A DNA stretch of 64,000 nucleotides. Origin: Nocardia higoensis. GTDB lineage: Bacteria; Actinomycetota; Actinomycetes; Mycobacteriales; Mycobacteriaceae. Positions 17,037-26,054 of this stretch are shown one piece after another (position 1 is the stretch's first letter; each line of letters begins with the position of its first letter). The DNA is taken from contig NZ_JADLQN010000009.1 in the NCBI RefSeq assembly GCF_015477835.1, positions 31,533-95,532 on the forward strand, given 5' to 3'. The position numbers were made by a program, and so were the translations under genes. The notes under the pieces were generated by a model that was not told where the DNA came from, searched no databases, and saw only the letters and a list, made by a program, of their open reading frames with translations.

Positions 17037-17897
17037 CTACCTCGCCTCGGCGGCCAGCGCCGCGAGCTGGTCGAGCACGTCCTGCTCGGGCCGGTCGTAG
17101 ACGGTGCCCGCCGGTGTCGCCTCCACGGCGGTGGCGACCAGCGAGTCACCGAGCAGATCGATACGGCTGAAACCGAATCCGGTGAATCCGCGCTGCCTGC
17201 CCACGGGCGCCAGCGGGTCCAGCCGGTAGGCCACCGCGGGCCCGATCCACACCGGGATACCCGCCAGCGAGGCCGCGGCGGTGAGGTGATTGTGCCCGCA
17301 GATCACCAAGCGCACATCCGAGCCGCGCACCACCTCGGCCAGCTGCTCGGGGGTGCGCAGCCGCAGATATTCGGTGGCGGGCAGCGGCGAGGGGATCGGC
17401 GGATGATGCAACGCCAGCAGGGTGCCGCGCGGGGCGGGCGTGCGCAGCTCATCGGCCAGCCACTCCAGCTGAGCGGGCCGCAGCACGCCGTCGTGCTGGT
17501 GCTCGATGGTGCTGTCCAGTGCGATGATGCGCAAGCCGGCGACCTCGGTGACCTGATCGTGGGTGAGATCGGGGTCCCGCAGCGCCGCGTCCGAGCGCAG
17601 CAACTCGGTGCCGAACGCGACGCGCTCGTCGTGATTGCCCATCACGTAGATGACGCGCGCGCCCAGCTCCTCGGCCACCGGCTCCACCGCGTCGCGCAGC
17701 CTTCGATAGGCCTCGGGCGCGCCGTTGTCGGCCAGATCGCCGGACAACACGAACGCGTCGATCGTGCGGTGCGAGGCCCGTAGCTGCTGCAGCACCTGCG
17801 TGAGGTTGGTGTAGGTGTCGACGACGCCGTGCAGGGGCTGTTCGCCCACGGGCCGGATGTGGGTGTCGGTGAGCTGGACGATGGTCACCTCGGGCAT
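17037..17897 (-). CDS. CpdA/Rv0805-like metallophosphodiesterase
   Basis: 286 residues with all calcineurin-type metal motifs: QLTDTHI at the N-terminus, SGDLAD near 49, GNHDER near 90, LALHHPPIP near 160 and CGHNH near 200. Overall it resembles M. tuberculosis Rv0805, a class III cyclic-nucleotide/phosphodiester phosphodiesterase. It sits inside an ABC importer operon between the binding-protein and permease genes, suggesting that it hydrolyses the imported phosphodiester, for example a glycerophosphodiester as GpdQ/UgpQ do. A cAMP phosphodiesterase role cannot be excluded. No signal peptide. Confidence 0.85.
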   Translation of the reverse strand: MPEVTIVQLTDTHIRPVGEQPLHGVVDTYTNLTQVLQQLRASHRTIDAFVLSGDLADNGAPEAYRRLRDAVEPVAEELGARVIYVMGNHDERVAFGTELLRSDAALRDPDLTHDQVTEVAGLRIIALDSTIEHQHDGVLRPAQLEWLADELRTPAPRGTLLALHHPPIPSPLPATEYLRLRTPEQLAEVVRGSDVRLVICGHNHLTAAASLAGIPVWIGPAVAYRLDPLAPVGRQRGFTGFGFSRIDLLGDSLVATAVEATPAGTVYDRPEQDVLDQLAALAAEAR

Positions 17898-17975
17898 GGA
17901 TTCCCCCTCGGGAAGCCGCGCGCCCCGTGGGTGGGACGCGCGGCCGGGTCGGTGGTCGGATGGTGGAGAGAAGTG

Positions 17976-19349
17976 CTACTGCGGGGGCATCAGCGCCGCG
18001 CCCTGATCGCGCGCCGCCGTCAGCGTGGCGGCCGGGTCCTTGCCCTGGAACACCACGGCTTCGACGGCGTCCATCATGCCGTCGCGGATCTGCAGATAGT
18101 TGTTGCCCGGCATGGAGATCCAGGGCTCCATCGTCGCCAGCTGAGCGACGTTGGGCTGCAGCAGCGGATTGCGGGCGGCCCATTCCTGCAGGCCCGCAGG
18201 ATCATCCATGAGGCCGGTGCGCAGCGGCAGGTAGCCGATGCCCTGCGAGATGGTGGTGTAGGCGCTCTCGCTGGTGAGGAAGGTGATCAGTTCCCACGCC
18301 GCGCGCTGCTTGGCCGGATCGTTCGACAGGATGTACAGGGAGGCACCGGAATTGGTCGGCACCGTCGGCTTGCCCGCGAAGCTGGGCATCGGCGCGGCCC
18401 GCAGGTCCCACTTGTCCTTCGCTCCGGTGACGAAGGTGCCCTGGATGGCGCTGGTCTCGAGGATCATGCCGATCTCGCCCCGGGAGAAGGCCTCGTAGCC
18501 CTGCTTCTGGTTGAGGCGCGGCATGGAACCCGATTCCACCAGGCGCTGTCCCATCGCGGCGACCTCGACGGCCGGGGGCTCGGCGTAGGTCAGGGTGGTG
18601 CGGTCCTCGGAGATGACGCGTCCGCCGTTGGAGCGGACCAGCGACTGGAAGCACCAGTCCTTGGCGGTCTTGGTGAGGCAGTCGATGTAGACGCCGCCCT
18701 TGCCGGTCTTCTCGGTGATGGCTGCCGCCGCCTGGGCGACCTGGTCCCAGGTGGCCGGCGGTGCGGCCGGGTCGAGACCGGCTTGGGTGAACAGCGAGGC
18801 GTTGTAGTACAGCACCGGGGTGGAGAACACGAACGGCACGCCGTAGGTGTGGCCGTCCCAGTCGGCGAGGGTCTGCGCGCGTTCTGCGTAGGGGTGCTTC
18901 TCGCCGTCGAAGTTGGCCTGCACCTCGTCGGCGCCGACCAGCGTGTCCAGCGGCTTCGCGCCGAGCTGGTTGATGGTGAAGTCGAGGTCGCTGAAGCCGA
19001 GCTGCGCGACGTCGGGCGGGGTGCCCGCGACCATCTGGTTCTGGATGCTGGAAATGGTGTCCGTGGCCGGGTTGGGGCTGTTGCCCTGCGGCTTCTGCGC
19101 CGTCACCGTGATGTTCGGGTGCTCGGCGCGGAATTGGCCGAGCAGCTTGTCGAAGGTCTCGGTCCACGCGCCGGCGAGTCCGTAGTTGTAGGACTCGAAG
19201 ACGATCGACACCTTCTGGTCCGGGGCGAGCTCGGGAATCCGGGCCGCCTCGGCGCCCTCGTCGGTGGTGGTCGGGCCGAGGCCGCCGCACGCGCTGAGCG
19301 CGAGGACGGCCGCGAACACCAGGCCCGCAAGGGGCGCGGTGCGTTTCAC
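17976..19349 (-). CDS. ABC transporter substrate-binding lipoprotein (UgpB/MalE-like)
   Basis: 457 residues. A lipoprotein signal MKRTAPLAGLVFAAVLALSAC places the acylated cysteine at residue 21. The mature part is a family 1 solute-binding protein (extracellular binding of sugars or glycerophosphodiesters), with typical FRAEHPNITVT and FVFSTPVLYYNASLF segments. GTG start, preceded by GAGGAG. It lies 43 bp downstream of the ATPase gene and upstream of the phosphodiesterase. Ligand inferred only from context. Confidence 0.9.
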   Translation of the reverse strand: MKRTAPLAGLVFAAVLALSACGGLGPTTTDEGAEAARIPELAPDQKVSIVFESYNYGLAGAWTETFDKLLGQFRAEHPNITVTAQKPQGNSPNPATDTISSIQNQMVAGTPPDVAQLGFSDLDFTINQLGAKPLDTLVGADEVQANFDGEKHPYAERAQTLADWDGHTYGVPFVFSTPVLYYNASLFTQAGLDPAAPPATWDQVAQAAAAITEKTGKGGVYIDCLTKTAKDWCFQSLVRSNGGRVISEDRTTLTYAEPPAVEVAAMGQRLVESGSMPRLNQKQGYEAFSRGEIGMILETSAIQGTFVTGAKDKWDLRAAPMPSFAGKPTVPTNSGASLYILSNDPAKQRAAWELITFLTSESAYTTISQGIGYLPLRTGLMDDPAGLQEWAARNPLLQPNVAQLATMEPWISMPGNNYLQIRDGMMDAVEAVVFQGKDPAATLTAARDQGAALMPPQ

Positions 19350-19392
19350 TGTGTACTCCTCATCATCGGTGGTGCGGACCTGATCGCGGGGA

Positions 19393-20526
19393 TCAGGCGA
19401 CGGCGACGCGTTCGGCGTCGCGGTCGATCGGGGCGCCGGTTCCCGGTTCGCTCCACCGCAGCCGGAGCCCGGAGGCGGCGTCGAACAGGTGGATGTCGGC
19501 GGGATCGGCGTGCAGGCCCAGCGCCTCGCCTGCGCCCACCCCGGACGGGCGCGGCACTCGCACGGCGAAGGTGTGCGCGCCGGTGTCCAGGTGCACCAGT
19601 TCCTCGCTGCCGAGGTTTTCCACCATGCGCACCTGTCCGCGGATCGCGGGGCCGGTCGTCGCGGGCCGCAGCCGCTCGGGGCGGATGCCCGCGGTCACCT
19701 CGAGCGGTCCACGGAAATCCGTTGCCGTCTGCGGCAGCATGATGTCGACGCCCTCGGCGCTCAGGTGCAGCCGGTCACCGCGCGCGTCCACGGTCGCGGG
19801 GAACAGGTTCATCGGCGGCGAGCCGAGGAACCCGGCGACGAACGTCGATCGGGGCCGGTCGTAGAGCTCGGCGGGTGTGCCGACCTGCTCGACCCGGCCC
19901 TCGTTGAGCAGCGCGATCCGGTCGGCCATGGTCATGGCTTCCACTTGATCGTGGGTGACGTAGAGGAATGTCGCGCCCAGGGTGCGGTGCAGCGAGATCA
20001 GTTCGGCCCGGGTGGCGCTGCGCAGCTTGGCGTCCAGGTTGGACAGCGGCTCGTCCATCAGGAACGCACCGGGGTCGCGCACCATAGCGCGGGCCAGGGC
20101 CACGCGCTGGCGTTGGCCGCCGGAGAGGTTGGCGGGTCTGCGGCCGAGCAGGTCGGTGAGTCCGAGCACGGCCGCGACCTCGGCGACCCGGCCGGCGATC
20201 CGGGCGCGCGGCGTCCGCCGGGCGCGCAGCGGGAAGCCGATGTTCTTCGCGACCGTCAAATGCGGGTACAGCGCGTAACTCTGGAACACCATGGCCAGGT
20301 CGCGCTGTTGCGGTGCCACATGGGTGATGTCCTTGCCGTCGAGCAGGATCCGGCCGTCGCTCGGGTCTTCCAGACCCGCGACCATGCGCAGCAGGGTCGA
20401 CTTGCCGCAGCCGCTCGGCCCGAGCAGCACCATGAACTCGCCGTCGGCGATGTCGAGATCGACCTCGCGCACCGCGGCCGCGTCGCCGAACCGCTTGGAC
20501 ACCGCTTCGATTCGCAATCGTGCCAT
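19393..20526 (-). CDS. ABC transporter ATP-binding protein (MsmK/UgpC type)
   Basis: 377 residues. Walker A is GPSGCGKST (residues 37-45), the signature motif is LSGGQRQR, Walker B is AFLMDEPLSNLDAK, and the H-loop follows in YVTHDQVEA. The C-terminal 120 residues form the OB-fold (TOBE) domain of the MalK/UgpC group that contacts regulators. It starts 6 bp after the alpha/beta-hydrolase stop, so hydrolase and importer are probably one transcript. Confidence 0.93.
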   Translation of the reverse strand: MARLRIEAVSKRFGDAAAVREVDLDIADGEFMVLLGPSGCGKSTLLRMVAGLEDPSDGRILLDGKDITHVAPQQRDLAMVFQSYALYPHLTVAKNIGFPLRARRTPRARIAGRVAEVAAVLGLTDLLGRRPANLSGGQRQRVALARAMVRDPGAFLMDEPLSNLDAKLRSATRAELISLHRTLGATFLYVTHDQVEAMTMADRIALLNEGRVEQVGTPAELYDRPRSTFVAGFLGSPPMNLFPATVDARGDRLHLSAEGVDIMLPQTATDFRGPLEVTAGIRPERLRPATTGPAIRGQVRMVENLGSEELVHLDTGAHTFAVRVPRPSGVGAGEALGLHADPADIHLFDAASGLRLRWSEPGTGAPIDRDAERVAVA

Positions 20527-20532
20527 CTCGCC

Positions 20533-21423
20533 CTACTCCGGTCGCTCGCCGCGCGCCCACGCCGCGACGCGGGCGGCGATCACCGGGGAGTCCTTCACCC
20601 AGGTGAAGTGATCGCGGTGCGCGACCCCGGAACCGGCGTCGATGTGCCAGCGGGTGATCCGGGCGCTCGGCATCCGCGAGACCAGGAAGTCCACATTGGA
20701 TTTCGGTCCGAGCACGTCGGCGTCCAGCGAGATCACCAGCACCGGCAGCGACAGCGCGCGCAGCAGGGTGTTGTACCGCCGTTTCGTGCCCTTGGGCCGG
20801 TAGTAGCTGGTCAGCGAATGCCACGACCAGTCGCGCATGACTCCGCCCGCCATCGGCGCCGGAATCAGCACGCCGCCGGGCCAGAGCCCCTTCACCCGCG
20901 CCACCAGACCGATCCACTGGATCTGGCTCAGTGCCTCGAACCACCGGCGCGGCCCGAAGGCCCACCAGAACACCGTGCCGGTGCCGATGACCGCCACACC
21001 CGCCACCTGCTCGGTCTCGGCGGCGGCGAACAGCAGTGCCAGTTGGCCGCCGAGGCTGTGCCCGAACAGGTGGACCGGGGCCTGTGGGAAGCGCTCTCGT
21101 ACCGCGCGCACCAGCGCGGGCAGGTCGGTCTCGATCATCTCCCGGTAGCCGAAATCGGTGTGCTCACCCAGCGGCGGCAGCGCTTCGCCCTGCGCGCGCA
21201 GGTCCGTGGTCACGACCGACAGGCCCTGCTCGTGCAGGCTGGTGGCGAGCGCCAGGTAGTGCTTGGCCTTCATCGCCATGGCGGGCAGGATCAGCACCAC
21301 CGGCGCTTCGGGGCGCGCGGCGGGCAGAACCCGCAGGGTGAACACCACGCCGTCGCCGGTCTCGACCCGGATCGCTTCCAGATCGGTGAGCGAAGGACGC
21401 TTGCTCGACGGGGCGCTGGTCAT
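20533..21423 (-). CDS. Alpha/beta-fold hydrolase
   Basis: 296 residues with a nucleophile elbow GHSLGG (about 117-122) and a C-terminal AHRDHFTWV catalytic-His region. No signal peptide, so cytoplasmic. The substrate is unknown. The start overlaps the stop of the upstream thioesterase gene by 4 nt and the gene ends 6 bp before the ABC ATPase. That links a small ester-cleaving module to the transporter and phosphodiesterase. Confidence 0.8.
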   Translation of the reverse strand: MTSAPSSKRPSLTDLEAIRVETGDGVVFTLRVLPAARPEAPVVLILPAMAMKAKHYLALATSLHEQGLSVVTTDLRAQGEALPPLGEHTDFGYREMIETDLPALVRAVRERFPQAPVHLFGHSLGGQLALLFAAAETEQVAGVAVIGTGTVFWWAFGPRRWFEALSQIQWIGLVARVKGLWPGGVLIPAPMAGGVMRDWSWHSLTSYYRPKGTKRRYNTLLRALSLPVLVISLDADVLGPKSNVDFLVSRMPSARITRWHIDAGSGVAHRDHFTWVKDSPVIAARVAAWARGERPE

Positions 21424-21944
21424 CGCTCACCCGCCCCGGGGTTCGTGTCGCAGACGTAGTCGAAGCCGAATTCGGCGACCAGAACGTCGGCGTCGTCGAG
21501 CAGCGCGACCGGCACCGTGATCGCGAACCGCTCGGTGCCGGTCGAGGCCAGCACACCCGCGATGTCCTGGGGTTCGACGGTGGCGACGGCGCGGATGCGC
21601 CCGGTCGCCGGGCGCTTGTAGGCCGAGGTCGCCCCGCGCAGCACCAGACGCTTCACCCTGGTCAGGCCGGTGGCGGCCGCGCCGACGAAAGCGGCCGCGC
21701 CCGCGATGTCGGCGGCGGTGAACAACGCGCCCGCGTGCACGGTGCCCATGTGGTTGGTGACCGGACCGCCCGCGGGAATCTCCACGACCGCCCGCTCGGG
21801 TCCGAGTTCGGTGATGACCGTGCCGACATGGTTGCCGAACGGGATCAGCGCGTGCGAGGCGGTCCGCAGGTAGTCGTAATCGACGGCGGCGGTGTCGAGT
21901 TCGGGATAGCCCGCCGCGAATCCGGTGAGTTCACCAGTGGTCAT
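21420..21944 (-). CDS. PaaI/DUF4442-type hotdog thioesterase
   Basis: 174 residues, a single hotdog domain with NHMGTVHAGALFTAADIAGA near residues 62-81, the core of PaaI/DUF4442 thioesterase-like proteins. It probably acts on an acyl-CoA or other acyl thioester. It overlaps the following hydrolase gene by 4 nt and lies 63 bp downstream of the acyl-CoA dehydrogenase gene on the same strand. Confidence 0.78.
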   Translation of the reverse strand: MTTGELTGFAAGYPELDTAAVDYDYLRTASHALIPFGNHVGTVITELGPERAVVEIPAGGPVTNHMGTVHAGALFTAADIAGAAAFVGAAATGLTRVKRLVLRGATSAYKRPATGRIRAVATVEPQDIAGVLASTGTERFAITVPVALLDDADVLVAEFGFDYVCDTNPGAGER

Positions 21945-22007
21945 CGTCAGTGCCTTTCAGTGAGGGGCGCCCACGGGGCGCGCGAGTGGTGCGGGCGCGG
22001 CGCGAAG

Positions 22008-23177
22008 TCAGGCGCGGGGGAGTCGTGCGCGCAGCGCCCGCCGGGCGATGGAGGAACGCAGCACTTCCGAGGGGCCTTCGTAGATGCGGAAAGCCCTGGC
22101 CTCCACCAGGAAGCGGGCGACCAGGTGGTCCTCGCACACGCCGAGACCGCCGTGCAGTTGCACCGCGCGGTCGAGCACCCGCCACACCGCTTCGGAGACG
22201 AAGGTCTTGGCGATGGACGCCTCGTGCCGCGACTGCGACGCGGTCGGGCCCGCGGCGTCGATGGTCTCGGCGGCGGTGCGGATCAGCCCGCGGGAGGCGG
22301 CGATGTCCATCTCGCTGTCGGCGATCAAGGCCTGCGCCATCCCGTGCTCGGCGATCGGGGAGCCGAAGGAGGTGCGGGTCGTGATGTGGTCGATGGCGAG
22401 CTGCTGCGCCCGCACCGCCAGGCCGAGCCAGTTCATGCAGAACACCAGCCGCGAGGGCGCCAACCGGGCCTGCGCCAACGGCAACGCCTGGCCGACCTCG
22501 CCCAGTACCGCGGAATCGGGCACCGCGCAATCGACGAAATCCACCTCGCAGTGTCCGCCGGGAGCGCTGGTGTAGTCCATCGTCGGCATGCGCCTGCCCA
22601 CCCGCAGGCCGGGATTGTCGGCGTCGATCAGGAACATGGTCGGACCGTCGTCGGTGTTCGCGACACAGATCACGAACGCCGCGCCCTGCGCGCCGGTGCA
22701 GAAATGCTTGGCGCCGTTGATGATCCAGCCGCCGTCGGTCTCCTGGGCGTAGGTCCGCAGCATCGACGGGTCCGAGCCCGCGCCGGGGGCGGGCTCGGTC
22801 ATCGCGATGGCCGAGCGGACCTCGCCCGCGGCCAGCGGCGCGAGGTAACGCTGCTTCTGCTCGTCGTTCGCCACATGCGCGAGCAGGTGGATGTTGCCGT
22901 CGTCGGGCGCCCACGCGTTGAGCGCGATCGGGCCGAGCAGGCTCGCGCCCGCCGCCTCGAGCACCTGAGCCTGGGCTCTGGTGTCCAGTCCGAGCCCGCC
23001 GTATCGGGTCTCCGACAGTGGGCCGAAGACGCCGGCCTCCTTGGCCTTCTTCTGCAACTCGAGCCGGAGCGCGTCGTCCATGACCCGGCCGTCGACGACG
23101 ACTTCGCGTTCCACCGGAACAACCTGCTCATGGATGAACTGTGTGGTCCGCTCCACCAACTGCGCGACTGTAGTCAT
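22008..23177 (-). CDS. Acyl-CoA dehydrogenase
   Basis: 389 residues, full-length FAD-dependent family. Signatures: AIAMTEPAPGAGSD near residues 119-132 (FAD binding), LQ(L)HGG-type AVQLHGGLGVCEDH and RIYEGPSEVLR, which carries the catalytic base position, near the C-terminus. It oxidises an acyl-CoA to the enoyl-CoA; chain specificity cannot be read. It is divergent from the ferredoxin-type reductase at 23322 and heads the minus-strand run that continues through the thioesterase, hydrolase and importer. Confidence 0.9.
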   Translation of the reverse strand: MTTVAQLVERTTQFIHEQVVPVEREVVVDGRVMDDALRLELQKKAKEAGVFGPLSETRYGGLGLDTRAQAQVLEAAGASLLGPIALNAWAPDDGNIHLLAHVANDEQKQRYLAPLAAGEVRSAIAMTEPAPGAGSDPSMLRTYAQETDGGWIINGAKHFCTGAQGAAFVICVANTDDGPTMFLIDADNPGLRVGRRMPTMDYTSAPGGHCEVDFVDCAVPDSAVLGEVGQALPLAQARLAPSRLVFCMNWLGLAVRAQQLAIDHITTRTSFGSPIAEHGMAQALIADSEMDIAASRGLIRTAAETIDAAGPTASQSRHEASIAKTFVSEAVWRVLDRAVQLHGGLGVCEDHLVARFLVEARAFRIYEGPSEVLRSSIARRALRARLPRA

Positions 23178-23321
23178 GGCGTCAGTGTCGGCGGGCGGGC
23201 CTCGTGCGCGCCGGGGCGATAGTCAACGTCGATTGCGCGAATCGACTGCCTGTTCGTGTGCTGCGCGTGCGCTGGTTTCCAGTGACGGTGATCGCGAGAC
23301 ACCGGCTGGTGAGGAGACCAG

Positions 23322-24254
23322 ATGAACGACATCACGGCACGGGTGGCCGCACGTCGTGACGAGGCCGACGGCGTGTTCTCCCTCGAACTCGCCGACGCCT
23401 CGGGGGCGCGGCTGCCGACCTGGACCCCCGGCGCCCACATCGACGTCGCCGTGGGCGCCGCCGGAGTGCGCCAGTACTCCCTGTGCGGCGACCCGGGCGA
23501 CCGCTCCCGCTGGCGGATCGCGATCCTGCACGAGCCCGAGGGCCGCGGCGGCTCCGATCATCTGCGCCGCACCGCGACCCCCGGTGCGCTGCTGCGCGTC
23601 TCCGCACCGCGCAACAATTTCGAGCTCGTCGACGCGCCGGAGTACCTGTTCGTGGCAGGCGGCATCGGCATCACCCCGATCCTGCCGATGACCGCCGCCG
23701 CCGACGCCTCCGGCGCCCGCTGGTCGCTGTACTACGGCGGCCGCAGCCGAGCGCACATGGCCTTCGCCGACACGCTCGCCGGCCGGCACCCGCGCGTCAC
23801 CCTGCTGCCGCAGGACGAGACCGGGCTGTTGCCGCTCGCGGAACTGTTCGACCGTCACCCGGGCGCCGTCGTCTACTGCTGCGGCCCGGAACCGCTGCTC
23901 GCCGCGACCCAGGCCGAAGGCGCCCGCCGCGGCGTCGCCGTGCATGTCGAGCGCTTCGCGCCCCGACCGGCCGAGCCGGCCGTGGAGCGGGCTTTCGAGG
24001 TCCGGCTGGCCGGGGACGGACGCACCTTCCGCGTCGAGCCCGGGCAGTCCATCGTCGACGTGCTCGCGGCCGCGGGCGTGGAGGTGATCACCTCCTGTCG
24101 CGAGGGCACCTGCGGCAGCTGCGAGACCGGGGTACTCGCGGGCGCCGTCGAGCACCGTGACTCGGTGCTCGACGACCGGGAACGAGCCGAGGGAAAAACC
24201 ATGATGCTCTGCGTCTCCCGAGCCGAGCGGGACCTGCTCGTGCTCGACCTCTGA
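23322..24254 (+). CDS. Phthalate-dioxygenase-reductase-type oxidoreductase (flavin/NAD/2Fe-2S)
   Basis: 310 residues in the PDR/VanB order: flavin domain with RQYSLCGDP (about 50-58), NAD(P)-binding domain with LFVAGGIGITPILPM, and a C-terminal plant-type ferredoxin with CREGTCGSCETGVL plus a distant MMLC cysteine. Such proteins pass electrons from NADH to an oxygenase. No oxygenase gene is adjacent. It is divergent from the acyl-CoA dehydrogenase gene, with a 144-bp spacer. Confidence 0.88.
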   Translation: MNDITARVAARRDEADGVFSLELADASGARLPTWTPGAHIDVAVGAAGVRQYSLCGDPGDRSRWRIAILHEPEGRGGSDHLRRTATPGALLRVSAPRNNFELVDAPEYLFVAGGIGITPILPMTAAADASGARWSLYYGGRSRAHMAFADTLAGRHPRVTLLPQDETGLLPLAELFDRHPGAVVYCCGPEPLLAATQAEGARRGVAVHVERFAPRPAEPAVERAFEVRLAGDGRTFRVEPGQSIVDVLAAAGVEVITSCREGTCGSCETGVLAGAVEHRDSVLDDRERAEGKTMMLCVSRAERDLLVLDL

Positions 24255-24332
24255 ACTGTCCGGCGGCCGCTCCGGCTGCCGGCACCCGGCGCGCAGCGCC
24301 GATGTCACGAAAAATCGAGAGGACACATCAGG

Positions 24333-25034
24333 ATGAGGAAGATTGTTGCGGTGGCCGCGGGCCTGGTCGCCGCATGCGGAATCGCGTCCGGCACCGCCGG
24401 CGCGGCTCCCGCCGGTGATGGAGTCGTCGACTTCACCGCCCACGCCACCGACACCCAGAGCATCATCAGCATCGACGAGGGCGCACTGGTCGTCGAGGAT
24501 TCGGCGCTGAAGATCAAGGCCGTCGACGGCACCGTGCTCGCCGGCATGCCGCTGAGTTTCCGCATCGACGACTTCGAGTTCCCGATCGCGGCCGAGATCG
24601 CCGACCGCACGGTGACGCTGACCCCCCAGTTCGATCGTGAGCACGCGACGTTCAAGCCCGTCGCGCTGCCCTTCGAGGACAAGGCGCCCTGGAAGAACGA
24701 GTACGACCGCGAGGTGGCGGCCTGGAGCAGGCTGACCAGCACCATCTCGATGGGCGCCGCCATCGGCACCGTGGTCGGCGGCCTCGGCGGCGCGGCCGTC
24801 GGTTGCGTGCTCGGCGGCATCGCGGGCGCGACCGTCGCGTCGGCGACCATCGTCGGCCTGTTCGGGCCGTTCGTGCCCGCCGCGGCCATCGGCTGCATCG
24901 GCGGCGTGCTCGCGGTCGGTGCCCTCGGCACGCTCGCGGGCCAGTTGCTGGTCACCGCGCCGGTCGCGATCGGTGCGGCCATCCAGTACTTCACTACCAT
25001 CAACTCGCCCGCGCCGACGCCTCCGGCCAAGTAA
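24333..25034 (+). CDS. Secreted protein with Gly/Ala-rich hydrophobic C-terminal half
   Basis: 233 residues. A Sec signal peptide (MRKIVAVAAGLVAACGIAS, cleavage after GTAGA-A) precedes a polar domain (about 30-125) and then two glycine-zipper-like hydrophobic stretches (about 130-220) ending in a Pro-rich tail. I recognise this as a common nocardial secreted-protein architecture, possibly the DUF8020 group, but cannot name a function. It lies 78 bp after the reductase and may be a separate transcript. Confidence 0.72.
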   Translation: MRKIVAVAAGLVAACGIASGTAGAAPAGDGVVDFTAHATDTQSIISIDEGALVVEDSALKIKAVDGTVLAGMPLSFRIDDFEFPIAAEIADRTVTLTPQFDREHATFKPVALPFEDKAPWKNEYDREVAAWSRLTSTISMGAAIGTVVGGLGGAAVGCVLGGIAGATVASATIVGLFGPFVPAAAIGCIGGVLAVGALGTLAGQLLVTAPVAIGAAIQYFTTINSPAPTPPAK

Positions 25035-25045
25035 GCGCGGCAACA

Positions 25046-25089
25046 GGAGCCCGGTCGGTGTGGTGGTCTTCACCCGCCGGCCGGGCTCC
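25046..25089 (+). terminator. Long stem-loop between convergent genes
   Basis: GGAGCCCGG (25046-25054) pairs perfectly with CCGGGCTCC (25081-25089), with a shorter GGTG/CACC stem inside the loop. It sits between the convergent secreted-protein and TetR genes. No T-tract follows. Confidence 0.4.
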
Positions 25090-25164
25090 GGTCGTCTCCG
25101 GGACAGTCCTCGTCGACCGGGCAGTTCTCGGACGACGGGCGGTGTGCTCCGGCCCGACCCGGAA

Positions 25165-25776
25165 TCAGCGCACCCGACTGCCCAGCATCTGCCGCACGCC
25201 CGCGACGAACAATTGCAGGCCGAAGTCGAAACGGGCGGTCGCGTCGGTGGTCTCGGCGAACGGCGCGGCATCGGGAGAGTCAGGGGTGGCCCGGGTGGTC
25301 TCGGGCAGCGCGCCCACCGCGTCCATCTGCATGCGGGCCTGCTCGTCGACGGTCTGCCCGAGGACGTAATACAACAGGGTGTAGGCGGCGAGGTCGGCTT
25401 CCTGGCGCGGCATTCCGGCGCGGATGGCAGCTCCCGCGAAGCGCTCGCGGCCCTTGCTGGTGGTCAGGCGGGAAGCGTAGGTCGCCGAGACCAGTTCGGC
25501 GCCGTCGCGGTAGGCCAGCAGGCAGTCGCGCAGGCGGTGGGCCAGTTCGGTGATCTGGCCGGACCAGCTCTCCTGCGCTACCGGGTCGTCCATCGGTGCC
25601 AGGATCCGGTCGGCGACCGCGCCGAGCAGCGCCTGCTTGTTCGGGAAGTGCCAGTAGAGCGCGCCGGGCTGCACCTTCAGCGAGCCGGCCAGCCTGCGCA
25701 TGGTCAGATCGGCCAGACCGTATTCGTCGAGGATGGCGATCGCGCCCTCGACCACGTCCGCTCTGTGCAGTTGCAC
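25165..25776 (-). CDS. bioQ: TetR-family repressor, probable biotin regulator BioQ
   Basis: 203 residues from a GTG start. The N-terminal HTH is at about residues 8-50 (VEGAIAILDEYGLADLTMRRLAG then LYWHFPNKQALL), with a TetR_C-type effector domain after it. AGGAAGG lies 10 nt upstream of the GTG; the open frame continues 28 codons further upstream with Arg-rich, non-domain sequence, so I reject the longer start. The gene faces bioB across two TGAAC-N3-GTTCA palindromes. From the literature, actinobacterial BioQ represses biotin genes through a TGAAC-N3-GTT(C/A)-type site, so both neighbour and operator support the call. Confidence 0.78.
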   Translation of the reverse strand: MQLHRADVVEGAIAILDEYGLADLTMRRLAGSLKVQPGALYWHFPNKQALLGAVADRILAPMDDPVAQESWSGQITELAHRLRDCLLAYRDGAELVSATYASRLTTSKGRERFAGAAIRAGMPRQEADLAAYTLLYYVLGQTVDEQARMQMDAVGALPETTRATPDSPDAAPFAETTDATARFDFGLQLFVAGVRQMLGSRVR

Positions 25777-25949
25777 TCGCTCGTCACCTTCCTGACTCCT
25801 CCGGCGGGGCCTCGACGCTACCCGGCGTGGCCCGAGGCTGCCCGGGCGGTCGGCCGCCACGGCGTCCCGGAGGTTGCCCGGATTCGCCTCGGGGACGATC
25901 CGGGACGGTCCGACGGGTGCTTTGACTCACACCGGCCGCTCCCCTAACC

Positions 25950-25984
25950 TGAACGCTGTTCAAGCTTAGCCTGAACGCTGTTCA
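25950..25984. promoter_or_regulatory. Two tandem BioQ-type operators
   Basis: TGAACGCTGTTCA occurs twice, at 25950-25962 and 25972-25984, each a palindrome TGAAC-GCT-GTTCA. The 22-bp repeat places both on the same DNA face. They lie 71 bp upstream of bioB. Confidence 0.88.
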
Positions 25985-26054
25985 AGTTGTACGACTACCT
26001 CGGTCGAGGGGTCGTTTCCGTCGACCTCGAGTCCCGCCCGAAGGGAATTACGCC

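Noticed and set aside
17829..19742. A 637-codon plus-strand frame opposite the phosphodiesterase and binding-protein genes
   Set aside because: Composition is Gly/Arg/His-rich with no domain, while the opposite strand has clear signal peptide and motifs.
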